Assembly (NCBI RefSeq): GCF_003628445.1
Contig: NZ_RBZO01000002.1
Span: 62,001-126,000, forward strand
Length of the DNA stretch: 64,000 nt
From: Oceanobacillus bengalensis
GTDB lineage: Bacteria > Bacillota > Bacilli > Bacillales > Amphibacillaceae
Direction: 5' to 3'
Shown here: positions 7,242 to 14,913 of the stretch, in pieces
How positions within the stretch are numbered: position 1 is the stretch's first letter
Layout: the number at the start of each line of letters is the position of its first letter
Notes under the pieces: model-generated
Told to the model about the DNA's origin: nothing
Databases searched by the model: none
Seen by the model: the letters and a program-made list of their open reading frames with translations, nothing else
Translations under genes and position numbers: made by a program

Positions 7242-8048
7242 GTGAGACAAAGTAGATTGCGTAAGTTTAAAACAAAATATCGCTGGTTCTGGTTTACAAC
7301 AAAAATTGTACTCATTTGGTATGCACTAATATTCTCTACGACTTATTTAACATCTAACACGGCGGCAGTATTTACGAACTCTGAGGAATCAAGTGGAAAA
7401 ATAGAAGCTGGCTTTTGGGAGCCAGAAGAATTCGTATTAGAATTCACTACTAAAGGTAATCAAAATATTGATGCATGCAAATCCATTGAAATTAAAACTA
7501 TCGTAAAAAATAATGGACCAGGAGATATGAATGAAAATGGTAGTTTTGAAGTTTATTATATTGCAAAAGGTAATCCAACTAAGGGAGCAAAAGACGGTGT
7601 AGGTACGTTTGAATCAATAGAAAGTGGTAAGTCAACCGAACTCACTTATAAAGCTAGTAAACCAGGAAGATATGCTTTTCTTATTTATCAACAAAGTGAC
7701 AGTAATTTGAAGTTATGGAGCAAAGAAATCAGAATAGATTGTGGTTCTGGTCAAGAACCAAATAAATCTGATCAGGAAGTTAAGGAAGATGAAAGTATTG
7801 TTACAGACGAACAACAAGGGGAAAATACCGATACATTAAATGAAGCGGTGGAGAATACTGAAGCACATGAAAATGCTAAAGAAGATTTAGAAACAAAAGA
7901 AGAAGTCGTAGAAAATAACGAAAATAATACAGAAACAAGCGAAGAAGAGATTGAAAACGAAACAAATACTGAGAAAGAAGAAGAGGAGATTGAAGAATTA
8001 GAAGGGATAGAAGACGAAACAATAACTGAGGAAGGTGGAGGAAATTGA
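7242..8048 (+). CDS. tapA: TapA-like fibre assembly protein
   Basis: Resembles B. subtilis TapA (YqxM), which starts TasA fibre assembly and holds fibres at the cell. It has 268 aa and a GTG start after GGACGGAG. A basic N-terminus and hydrophobic segment (about 17-38) lead to AAVFTNSEESSGKIEAG, resembling SipW substrates. The globular part has two Cys (DACKSIEIK and RIDCGSG), and PGRYAFLIYQ ... LWSKEIRIDC parallels the PGIYAFKVYKP ... WSEPMRLAKC pattern that I recall for TapA. Residues 170-268 are a low-complexity acidic tail with many Glu and Asn. The final codons overlap the sipW start by 4 nt, so the two genes are translationally coupled. Confidence 0.8.
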   Translation: MRQSRLRKFKTKYRWFWFTTKIVLIWYALIFSTTYLTSNTAAVFTNSEESSGKIEAGFWEPEEFVLEFTTKGNQNIDACKSIEIKTIVKNNGPGDMNENGSFEVYYIAKGNPTKGAKDGVGTFESIESGKSTELTYKASKPGRYAFLIYQQSDSNLKLWSKEIRIDCGSGQEPNKSDQEVKEDESIVTDEQQGENTDTLNEAVENTEAHENAKEDLETKEEVVENNENNTETSEEEIENETNTEKEEEEIEELEGIEDETITEEGGGN

Positions 8049-8626
8049 AAAAGAAAACAGTTTTTAAATGGTTAAATCGATTTGTAACAGGTGTACTAAT
8101 GATTTTGTTAATTGGTGTAGCCTTCTTAGCTGTTACAGCAAAACTAACTGGTGGGGATCCGCAAGTTTTTGGATACCAATTGAAGACAGTGTTATCAGGA
8201 TCAATGGAACCAGATATTCAAACTGGTTCAGTTATCGCAGTCAAACCGATAGCAGATGAACAACGTGGGGATTTAAAGAAAGGTGACGTTATTACATTCA
8301 TGGAATCTGAGGATAAACTGGTAACGCATAGGATAGTTGATAGTAAGACTACTGGTAATGGCGTGATTTATACAACAAAAGGGGATAACAACAATGCAGC
8401 TGATTCCAGTCCAGTGCTAGCGGAGAATGTTGTAGCAGTATACAGTGGAGTAACAATTCCTTATGTTGGCTATATTTCTAGTTTTGCTCAATCACCAAAT
8501 GGCAGCATTGCATTTCTAATTGTACCAGGTTTACTGATGTTAGGTTACTCTGGATTTACTATTTGGAGAGCAATTAGGGAACTAGATGATCAGAAAAATA
8601 AGCCAGTGGATGTTCCGAATTCATAA
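8045..8626 (+). CDS. sipW: ER-type signal peptidase I, SipW
   Basis: Removes signal peptides of TasA and TapA type proteins at the membrane. It has 193 aa, with membrane segments near residues 10-32 and 153-173. It is of the eukaryote/archaea-like type: Ser53 in SGSMEPD, and His95 in THRIVD where bacterial type I enzymes have Lys, with Asp114 in KGDNN as a further active-site candidate. The start is TTG, overlapping the tapA stop (ATTGA), with GGTGGAGG just upstream. Its place inside the tasA/tapA cluster supports the role. Confidence 0.93.
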   Translation: MKKKTVFKWLNRFVTGVLMILLIGVAFLAVTAKLTGGDPQVFGYQLKTVLSGSMEPDIQTGSVIAVKPIADEQRGDLKKGDVITFMESEDKLVTHRIVDSKTTGNGVIYTTKGDNNNAADSSPVLAENVVAVYSGVTIPYVGYISSFAQSPNGSIAFLIVPGLLMLGYSGFTIWRAIRELDDQKNKPVDVPNS

Positions 8627-8648
8627 ATCCATATAGAGGAAGATGTTT

Positions 8649-9302
8649 ATGAAGCGTAATAGAGTGGTGTTATCATTTATTCTAACTATATTATTTGCTT
8701 GTTATATATTGAATATCCCTAAAGCCTCAGCTGAGGATACGTTGTCTATTGATGTATTGCCAGAAACGATACTATTTGAAATAACGAATATGAAACCAGG
8801 TGACTGGGCACCTAGAACTGCTGTCGTTCAGAATAATGGTGAAATCGAGTTTGAATATATCACTAGTGTTCAACCTAATAGTGAGTCGTTAAAATTGTAT
8901 AACGAATTAATACTAGAAGTAACCGATGATAATATTCAATTATACAATGGTAAATTATCTGATTTTAATGGTGTATCACCAAGAGAGCTTCAACCGGGTG
9001 AAGAAGATGAATTAGAATTTATCGTGAGGTTTCCTGAACATTTAGGTAATGACTTTCAAGGGTTAGAAGCTGAATTCACCATTTTTTTTAAAGCTGAAAG
9101 TGATTATAGTGAACAAAGTGAGGAAGAAGAAGTAACTGGCTCAATAGATAGCGGCGATGAATCAGGTGGTCTAGCTTTACCGAGTACAGCAACTAATATT
9201 TTTAACTATTTGTTAGTTGGTTTGATACTTTTAGTTACTGGAACCGTTATAGGACTATTTTTCCTTTACAATAGAAAATTAAAAAGTATAGATAAGCTAT
9301 AA
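8649..9302 (+). CDS. Wall-anchored TasA-like protein with LPSTA sorting signal
   Basis: About 217 aa. A signal peptide (AKASAED or KASA cleavage near residue 28) leads to a domain with LPETILFEITNMKPGDWAPRTAVVQNNG. This strongly resembles KPGDWMPRSFELQNNG of TasA-like protein 1. An acidic and glycine/serine linker follows, then LPSTA (about 177-181), a hydrophobic segment and an RKLKS basic end, which together form a classic sortase sorting signal. GAGGAAG spaced 6 nt from the ATG at 8649 favours this start over 8643. It directly follows sipW. I infer a covalently anchored TasA-domain protein that could seat fibres on the wall, attached by the class D sortase at 4716. This role is not proven. 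Confidence 0.82.
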   Translation: MKRNRVVLSFILTILFACYILNIPKASAEDTLSIDVLPETILFEITNMKPGDWAPRTAVVQNNGEIEFEYITSVQPNSESLKLYNELILEVTDDNIQLYNGKLSDFNGVSPRELQPGEEDELEFIVRFPEHLGNDFQGLEAEFTIFFKAESDYSEQSEEEEVTGSIDSGDESGGLALPSTATNIFNYLLVGLILLVTGTVIGLFFLYNRKLKSIDKL

Positions 9303-9491
9303 TTCCCATCCCTCTACAAAACTAGTTCTAATCCGACAAAAGTAGTCATACCAATGAATATGAGGTTGTAGTATGATTGATGTAGAAAAATTTGAATCAT
9401 CTGAATAAAAGGGGACATAGTAATAGACGGAATAGGTAATCTATAGGTAAGAAGGCTGATTCGATAATTTATTATAATGGGGGACGGAAAG

Positions 9492-9617
9492 TTGGAAAAA
9501 GTATTGGGGAATATAATACTGGACCAGGAATGGATTGCATTAATGAAAGAAGCTAAAGAAATAGGCTTGACGCTTGAAGAAATACGTGCTTTTTTTCATA
9601 TAGAAAGAAAAAAATGA
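9492..9617 (+). CDS. sinI: SinI-like anti-repressor (small)
   Basis: A 41-residue ORF with a TTG start behind GGGGGACGG. It reads LDQEWIALMKEAKEIGLTLEEIRAFF. This matches the SinI core that pairs with the SinR dimerisation helices (pattern LDxEW..L..EA...G...EEIR.F). It is shorter than B. subtilis SinI (57 aa) and ends in a basic HIERKK soon after the helix hook. It sits 84 bp upstream of sinR in the same direction, as in B. subtilis. SinI binds and inactivates SinR to release matrix genes. Confidence 0.8.
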   Translation: MEKVLGNIILDQEWIALMKEAKEIGLTLEEIRAFFHIERKK

Positions 9618-9667
9618 TTATTCACAAAAAAAGATTGTGCTATATATAGAACTTGTCTCCTGGTTTA

Positions 9668-9676
9668 TGGTATAAT
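9668..9676 (+). promoter_or_regulatory. Extended -10 promoter of sinR
   Basis: TGGTATAAT fits the TGNTATAAT extended -10 pattern. It lies 25 nt upstream of the sinR start, so sinR can be read independently of sinI. No good -35 is visible. Confidence 0.5.
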
Positions 9677-9701
9677 ACCGATTGAAAGTGGGTGAGAGGA
9701 C

Positions 9702-10031
9702 TTGATCGGTGAAAAAATTAAGCAATTACGCCAGGATAAAAAAATGTCTATCTCAGAGCTTGCCGAAAAAGCAGGCGTTGCGAAATCATATTTAAGTTCG
9801 ATCGAGCGAAATCTGCAATCAAATCCATCGATCCAATTTATCGAGAAGATTAGTCACGTATTAGGTGTCTCTGTAAACGACATAATTAATAATAGTGAAA
9901 ATATAGATCCATCCGAGTTGGATACGGAATGGTTAACCATTGTAAGGGAAGCAATGGAATCAGGTGTTTCAAAAGAACAATTTAAAGAATACTTAGAGTT
10001 CAATAAATGGCGAAAAAAACAAGATAGTTAA
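9702..10031 (+). CDS. sinR: Master regulator of biofilm formation SinR
   Basis: DNA-binding repressor, 109 aa. Residues 1-62 form an HTH_3 domain (IGEKIKQLRQDKKMSISELAEKAGVAKSYLSSIERNLQSNPSIQF), nearly identical to B. subtilis SinR as I recall it. The C-terminal part (ELDTEWLTIVREAMESGVSKEQFKEYLEFNKWRKKQ) is the SinI/SinR interaction helix pair. The start is TTG after GTGAGAGG. It is placed after the matrix genes and sinI. Predicted target: the boxes at 5439 and 5587-5623. Confidence 0.95.
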   Translation: MIGEKIKQLRQDKKMSISELAEKAGVAKSYLSSIERNLQSNPSIQFIEKISHVLGVSVNDIINNSENIDPSELDTEWLTIVREAMESGVSKEQFKEYLEFNKWRKKQDS

Positions 10032-10044
10032 CATACTTCTTCTT

Positions 10045-10078
10045 AAAAAGCCGAAAGCAAACACTGCTTGCGGTTTTT
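10045..10078 (+). terminator. Terminator after sinR
   Basis: CCGAAAGCA / TGCTTGCGG hairpin followed by seven T, close behind the sinR stop. Confidence 0.8.
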
Positions 10079-10205
10079 TTGTGCTGTTGAGCCAAACTTA
10101 AAACGTACAATCAACTGCTTCTTGCTATAATAATCATCATTAAAGATTGTTTTGTGTTATAAGCAAAAAAACAATTACGGAAAGTATCAAAAAGTTAGGT
10201 GACCT

Positions 10206-10697
10206 ATGAAAAAAATACTATATTGGCTACTACCAGTCGGCTGGATGGGGATTATTTTTATATCATCATCCACACCATATGAGAATCAAGATATTAAACC
10301 TTTGTTAGGAAGTTTCATTGATTTTTCTTTCTTAGAACCCCTTGTCAGCTGGATAACTTTTACTTATAACCAATCACTGGTAAGTGTAGATGCCCTGGGG
10401 ATAAATGGTTTTATCGAATTTTTTATTCGGAAGGGTGCGCATTTTGGGGTATTCTTTGTTTTGTTATGTCTTTTTTATTTTGCCATTGTGAAAACAACTC
10501 ATCTTACATATAAAAAGGCCATTTTTATTTCCTTTTTATTAAGTGTTGCATATGCTATTACAGATGAACTTCACCAAGGGATGACGCCGAACCGTACACC
10601 ATATGTTGGGGACGTGATAATTGATAGCATTGGGGCAGGTATTGCTATCCTATGTATTTCTATATTACGTTGGTGGAAAATGGACACAAAAAATTAA
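10206..10697 (+). CDS. VanZ-like membrane protein
   Basis: 163 aa with four predicted membrane segments (about 4-20, 72-93, 100-118, 137-155). The VanZ-like motifs RKGAHFGVFFVL and ITDELHQGMTPNRTPYVGDVIIDSIGAGI are present. VanZ of enterococci gives low-level teicoplanin resistance, but most chromosomal members of the family have no known function. The ATG follows TTAGGTGACCT. It stands alone between sinR and a small ORF. Confidence 0.85.
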   Translation: MKKILYWLLPVGWMGIIFISSSTPYENQDIKPLLGSFIDFSFLEPLVSWITFTYNQSLVSVDALGINGFIEFFIRKGAHFGVFFVLLCLFYFAIVKTTHLTYKKAIFISFLLSVAYAITDELHQGMTPNRTPYVGDVIIDSIGAGIAILCISILRWWKMDTKN

Positions 10698-10824
10698 TAG
10701 TATTCTTTTTATTTATGTGATAAAATATTCTAAATATGATAGATTACGACAAGTTCATCCTTGATTTGATATATTACAAGAATGGTAGAATAGGTAAAAT
10801 ATAATAAGGGCGGGATTTCCTGTT

Positions 10825-10974
10825 ATGGGGGAACAAGAAAAGTATAAGAAAATGTTGAAAGAAGTCATTGACGAAACAGAAAGCCGCAAAATTAATTCTG
10901 CGGAAGAATTAATACAAAAGCTAGTACGAGAATTAACAAGCAATAAAGTTTTAAGCCAACGCACGCAATCATAA
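10825..10974 (+). CDS. Small hypothetical protein, 49 aa
   Basis: ATG-initiated, reading MGEQEKYKKMLKEVIDETES and ending LTSNKVLSQRTQS. It is highly charged and probably helical. A terminator-like hairpin follows directly (10983-11014). A possible promoter (TATTAC, 17 nt, TAAAAT) lies upstream. The ribosome binding site (AAGGGCGGG) is rather distant. I do not recognise the family. Confidence 0.45.
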   Translation: MGEQEKYKKMLKEVIDETESRKINSAEELIQKLVRELTSNKVLSQRTQS

Positions 10975-10982
10975 AAGTGAAG

Positions 10983-11014
10983 AGAGCTACATTTCAATAT
11001 GAGATGTAGCTTTT
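10983..11014. terminator. Hairpin between the small ORF and yvyE
   Basis: AGCTACAT / ATGTAGCT stem followed by TTTT. It lies between two converging genes, so it may stop transcription from both sides. Confidence 0.65.
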
Positions 11015-11020
11015 ACTATT

Positions 11021-11668
11021 TCAATCTGTTGTAGAGGTCACTTCCAATTCCACATATTTTGCTTCTAAACTAGAAATGGTCGCCTGGTCACTGGTTAAAT
11101 CGATGATCCATTCTTTGAAGCTTTCTTCCTCTCCGTCTTTAACGTAAACAAGAAATTCTACATTCTCTACGTAATTAATCTTATCTAAAATATGTTCTGA
11201 GTTTCTTAACATGTTCTCAAGTTTTCCAAGCAGGCCATATTCAACGGTTACCTGAACCCCTTGCATAAGTTGGCGTTTAACAATTCCAGTCGTGGCAATG
11301 CTCTGAGATGTTGTGGAACCATATGCGCGGATTAAACCACCAGCACCGAGCTTAATGCCCCCGAAATACCTAGTGACAACAACTGCAGTATCTTTGAGAT
11401 GTTTTTTCTTCAATACCTCTAACATTGGAACACCTGCCGTACCACTTGGCTCCCCATCATCATTTGCTTTTTGTATTTCATCATGTTCCCCGATAATATA
11501 TGCTGAACAGTTATGAGTGGCATCATGATGTTTCTTTTTTATTTCTTGAATAAAGGTTTGGGCTTCTTCCTCTGTCTCTACCCTGCGTACGTATCCAATA
11601 AATCGGGATTTTTGGATAGTTAATTCGTCATTACCTTCCAATTTTACAGTATAATAATTAGATAACAT
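11021..11668 (-). CDS. yvyE: YigZ/IMPACT family protein YvyE
   Basis: 215 aa. The N-terminal UPF0029 (IMPACT) domain carries KSRFIGYVRRVETEEEAQTFI, HHDATHNCSAYIIG and DDGEPSGTAGVPMLEVL. The C-terminal domain is DUF1949-like. The family is conserved from bacteria to eukaryotes. In eukaryotes IMPACT affects translation control; the bacterial role is unclear. ATG after AGGAGG. It is divergent from degS, the same arrangement as B. subtilis yvyE-degS. Confidence 0.92.
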   Translation of the reverse strand: MLSNYYTVKLEGNDELTIQKSRFIGYVRRVETEEEAQTFIQEIKKKHHDATHNCSAYIIGEHDEIQKANDDGEPSGTAGVPMLEVLKKKHLKDTAVVVTRYFGGIKLGAGGLIRAYGSTTSQSIATTGIVKRQLMQGVQVTVEYGLLGKLENMLRNSEHILDKINYVENVEFLVYVKDGEEESFKEWIIDLTSDQATISSLEAKYVELEVTSTTD

Positions 11669-11789
11669 CTATAAATCCTCCTACATGGATTAGTATAACG
11701 CTTTAGAAAAATACTTATAAAAAATAATAAAAAATAACCCCACAAAAAATGAAAAATTTACGTATAATTATAACATAGGTTGGTGGAAA

Positions 11790-12929
11790 ATGATGGCTAT
11801 TAAATTTAGTGACAAAGCATTGGATCATGTGATTGATGAAATGATTGATGTAGTCGAAAATAGTAAGGACGAAATATTTAATATTAGTGAAGGTGCACGT
11901 TCTGAATATGAACGACTTGTTATTGAATTAAAAGAAACAAAAGAAAAAGTTATCCAACACATAGAAAATGGTGACCAACTTGAGAAAAAGGTAAAGCTTT
12001 CCAGACAGCGATTAGCTGAAGTTAGTAAGTATTTCAAGAAATATTCTGAAAGCGATATTAGGGAAATATACGAAAAAACACATGCAATGCAAACGAAACT
12101 CGCAATGCTTAGACACGAAGAGAAAGTATTGCGTGACAAGCGAGATGACTTAGAAAGAAGACTCATAAGCTTAGCTGGTACGATTGACCGCGCGGAAGGA
12201 TTAGCAAGTAAAATTTCTGTTATTCTCAATTATTTGCAGGATGATTTCAAGCGAGTAAATGAGATGATTGAAGATGCGAAAGAAAAACAAGAATTTGGTT
12301 TGAAAATTATCGAGGCACAAGAAGAAGAGCGTAGAAAAATATCTCGGGAAATTCATGATGGACCTGCTCAAATGCTGGCAAATATATTGCTTCGTTCAGA
12401 AATTGTGGAAAAAATATCTCGTAATGGTGACCTTGATAAGGTAATAAATGAATTGAAGAGTGTTAAAACAATGATAAGGACATCATTGTATGAAGTACGG
12501 CGGATCATTTATGACTTAAGGCCAATGGCTTTAGATGATCTTGGATTGGTTCCAACCATCAGGAAATATATTGCAACAACTGCAGATTATCATAAAATGG
12601 AAATTAAATTTATCATAATAGGGAAAGAAAAAAGATTGCCGCAAAAATATGAAATAGCCTTTTTTAGATTAATGCAAGAATCCCTACAAAATGCAATTAA
12701 ACATGCACGTCCTACTCTTATCCAAGTGAAATTGGAAATTCAATCGAATTATTTAACCATGTTGATTAAAGATAATGGGCAGGGTTTCGATCCAGAAACA
12801 AAGAAAGACAATTCCTTTGGATTGATGGGGATGAGAGAGCGTGTTGAAATGATTGAGGGTAAACTAATGATTGATTCTAAAATAGGGAAAGGGACAACTG
12901 TTTCGATTCATGTACCCTATTCGTGTTAA
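11790..12929 (+). CDS. degS: Sensor histidine kinase DegS
   Basis: Cytoplasmic two-component kinase that phosphorylates DegU. It has 379 aa. A long coiled coil (about 1-180) is followed by a HisKA_3 dimerisation domain with phospho-acceptor His189 in SREIHDGPAQ, and a GHKL ATPase with QESLQNAIKHA (N box), DNGQGFD (G1) and GLMGMRERVE. No membrane segment. Starts at 11790 and 11793 (ATGATG) are both possible behind GGTGG. degU follows after 100 bp. DegSU controls exoenzymes, motility, competence and matrix genes, so it links to the comF, flagellar and tasA loci around it. Confidence 0.96.
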   Translation: MMAIKFSDKALDHVIDEMIDVVENSKDEIFNISEGARSEYERLVIELKETKEKVIQHIENGDQLEKKVKLSRQRLAEVSKYFKKYSESDIREIYEKTHAMQTKLAMLRHEEKVLRDKRDDLERRLISLAGTIDRAEGLASKISVILNYLQDDFKRVNEMIEDAKEKQEFGLKIIEAQEEERRKISREIHDGPAQMLANILLRSEIVEKISRNGDLDKVINELKSVKTMIRTSLYEVRRIIYDLRPMALDDLGLVPTIRKYIATTADYHKMEIKFIIIGKEKRLPQKYEIAFFRLMQESLQNAIKHARPTLIQVKLEIQSNYLTMLIKDNGQGFDPETKKDNSFGLMGMRERVEMIEGKLMIDSKIGKGTTVSIHVPYSC

Positions 12930-13031
12930 ATACGTTATAATAGATTAAAAGGATCTTAATTAACTTTTGTTTTTTTCTAATTATGAACCAATAGCTGGGT
13001 TATTAGAGAAACTAGGAGGAGAAAGAGAAGA

Positions 13032-13724
13032 ATGAACACAGAGAAAAAGATTAAAATTATTCTAATAGATGACCATAAATTATTTCGCGAAGGTGTAAAA
13101 CGAATCCTAGAATTTGAACCATCCTTTCATGTTGTTGCTGAAGGGGATGACGGTTCAGAGGCTGCGAAATTAGTGAAAGAAAACAATCCAGATGTCGTAT
13201 TAATGGATATTAACATGCCAACAATTAATGGGGTGGAAGCTACATCCGATTTAGTAAAGTACTTCCCGAATACGAAAGTAATTATTCTTTCCATTCATGA
13301 CGATGAAAGTTATGTAACCCACGCATTAAAGACGGGCGCACAAGGATATCTGTTAAAAGAAATGGATGCAGATTCTTTGGTCGAAGCAATTAAAGTTGTT
13401 AGCGAAGGTGGTTCATACTTACATCCAAAGGTTACACATAACTTAGTAAATGAATATCGTCGTTTAGCAAAAGAAAACACATCTTCCATTACTGACCGTG
13501 GTATTGAGTATCGCAAGCCATTGCATTTACTTACAAAACGGGAGTGCCAGGTATTACAATTGCTAGCTGATGGTAAAAGTAACCGCGCTGTTGCAGAGAC
13601 ACTTTACATAAGTGAGAAAACCGTTAAAAACCATGTAAGTAATATTTTGCAAAAAATGAATTGTAATGACCGTACCCAAGCAGTAGTGTCTGCTATACGG
13701 AATGGCTGGGTAGAAGTGATATAG
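13032..13724 (+). CDS. degU: Response regulator DegU
   Basis: Partner of DegS, 230 aa. The receiver domain (7-125) has the acidic pair Asp13-Asp14 and phospho-acceptor Asp59 in VLMDINMP. Signature stretches [28 protein letters not shown] and [14 protein letters not shown] are typical of DegU. The C-terminal LuxR-type HTH (about 163-228) includes [19 protein letters not shown] and [19 protein letters not shown] with AGGAGGAGAAAG upstream. A terminator follows. Confidence 0.97.
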   Translation: MNTEKKIKIILIDDHKLFREGVKRILEFEPSFHVVAEGDDGSEAAKLVKENNPDVVLMDINMPTINGVEATSDLVKYFPNTKVIILSIHDDESYVTHALKTGAQGYLLKEMDADSLVEAIKVVSEGGSYLHPKVTHNLVNEYRRLAKENTSSITDRGIEYRKPLHLLTKRECQVLQLLADGKSNRAVAETLYISEKTVKNHVSNILQKMNCNDRTQAVVSAIRNGWVEVI

Positions 13725-13757
13725 TTTTAAAGCTGCCTCAATTATGTAAAGGAAAAG

Positions 13758-13789
13758 ACACCCTGATACAATGTATGAGGGTATTTTTC
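13758..13789 (+). terminator. Terminator after degU
   Basis: ACCCTGATAC / GTATGAGGGT stem with a 3-nt loop, then ATTTTT. Confidence 0.8.
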
Positions 13790-13915
13790 TATGTATCAAG
13801 TGAAGACTAAGTTTATTCATGCGTTTTTTGTATGTTTCGTGTAAAATAAAAAGAAAAACGGCTACAATTTGTTTACCTCATAAATGAGCCAATAAATGTA
13901 GAGGAGAAGGATATA

Positions 13916-14758
13916 ATGAAGGTAGCTGTCATGACGGATAGTACAGCTTATATTCCTGGGGACATGCGTACAGAGCATCATATACATATGGTCCCGTTAA
14001 ATGTCGTATTTGATGATGCATCCTATCAAGAAGAAATAGATATAACATCCGAAGAATTTTACTTGAAAATGAGAGAGGCGAAAGAGTTACCAACTACATC
14101 ACAGCCTGCAATTGGTCTAATTGTGGCCAAGCTTGAAGAACTTCGGGAAGATTATGATGCAGTTATCTCTGTTCACCTCTCAAGTGCAATTAGTGGAACT
14201 TACCAGGCTGTCATTAGTGCTGGTGAAATGGTAGAAGGAATTGATGTATATGCATATGATTCTGAAATAAGTTGCTTCCCACAAGGGTTTTATGCATTAG
14301 AAGCATCGGAGCTTGCGAAGAAGGGCAAAACAGCCGAACAAATTATTGAGCGACTTGATGAAATGAAAGCATCGATGCGTGCTTATTTTATGGTAGATGA
14401 TTTAACGAATTTACAGCGTGGTGGGCGATTAAGTGGAGCACAGGCACTTGTCGGTGGTTTGTTGCAAATAAAACCAATCTTACACTTTGTTGATAAAGTG
14501 ATTGTTCCTTTTGAAAAAATTCGTACACGTAAAAAAGCACTGAATCGAATTACTAGCATGTTGGAAGAAGATGCAAGTCAAGGGAAGGATTTAAAAGTTG
14601 TTTTTATCCATGCTAACGATGAAGTATCTGCAAATCAGTTACGTGAGGAATTTTCACAAAAGTATCCAGCAATCGAAACGAGCATTGGTTATTTCGGTCC
14701 TGTAATTGGTACCCATCTTGGTGAGGGTGCAATTGGTGTTGGTTGGTATACGAAATAG
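13916..14758 (+). CDS. degV: DegV family fatty-acid-binding protein
   Basis: 280 aa, same size as B. subtilis YviA next to degSU. The pattern VAVMTDSTAYIP at the start, TSQPAIGLI, HLSSAISGTYQA, and LQRGGRLSGAQALVGGLLQIKPIL fits DegV (EDD) proteins. These bind fatty acids, and some act as FakB subunits that present fatty acid to a FakA kinase. No kinase lies nearby. Despite the name, a role in DegSU signalling is unproven. ATG after GAGGAGAAGG. Confidence 0.93.
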   Translation: MKVAVMTDSTAYIPGDMRTEHHIHMVPLNVVFDDASYQEEIDITSEEFYLKMREAKELPTTSQPAIGLIVAKLEELREDYDAVISVHLSSAISGTYQAVISAGEMVEGIDVYAYDSEISCFPQGFYALEASELAKKGKTAEQIIERLDEMKASMRAYFMVDDLTNLQRGGRLSGAQALVGGLLQIKPILHFVDKVIVPFEKIRTRKKALNRITSMLEEDASQGKDLKVVFIHANDEVSANQLREEFSQKYPAIETSIGYFGPVIGTHLGEGAIGVGWYTK

Positions 14759-14774
14759 CAAGTCAACTTCAGGC

Positions 14775-14813
14775 GTGAATTCGTTTTTCCTGGCTTGGAC
14801 CGAAGAATTCACT
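14775..14813 (+). terminator. Hairpin after degV
   Basis: GTGAATTC / GAATTCAC stem with a long loop, then TTTATC. A second stem-loop (GCTGCCAGCC / GGTTGGTAGC, 14877-14900) sits just ahead of comFA and lacks a T run. Confidence 0.5.
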
Positions 14814-14913
14814 TTATCGAATAAGCTAGTAGACGCAAGTGCAATCATTGGCAATTATTTTTTATAAATGATGTATGCTGCCAGCCTTAGGTTGGTAGCA
14901 AATTCTTTAGAAA

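Noticed and set aside
9473-9478. TATAAT as the sinI promoter
   Set aside because: It lies only 14 nt before the TTG start and overlaps the ribosome binding site, so a transcript from it would lack the site.
12930-13031. Frameshift or pseudogene between degS and degU
   Set aside because: Both genes are full length with intact motifs; the gap is ordinary AT-rich leader with a good ribosome binding site.
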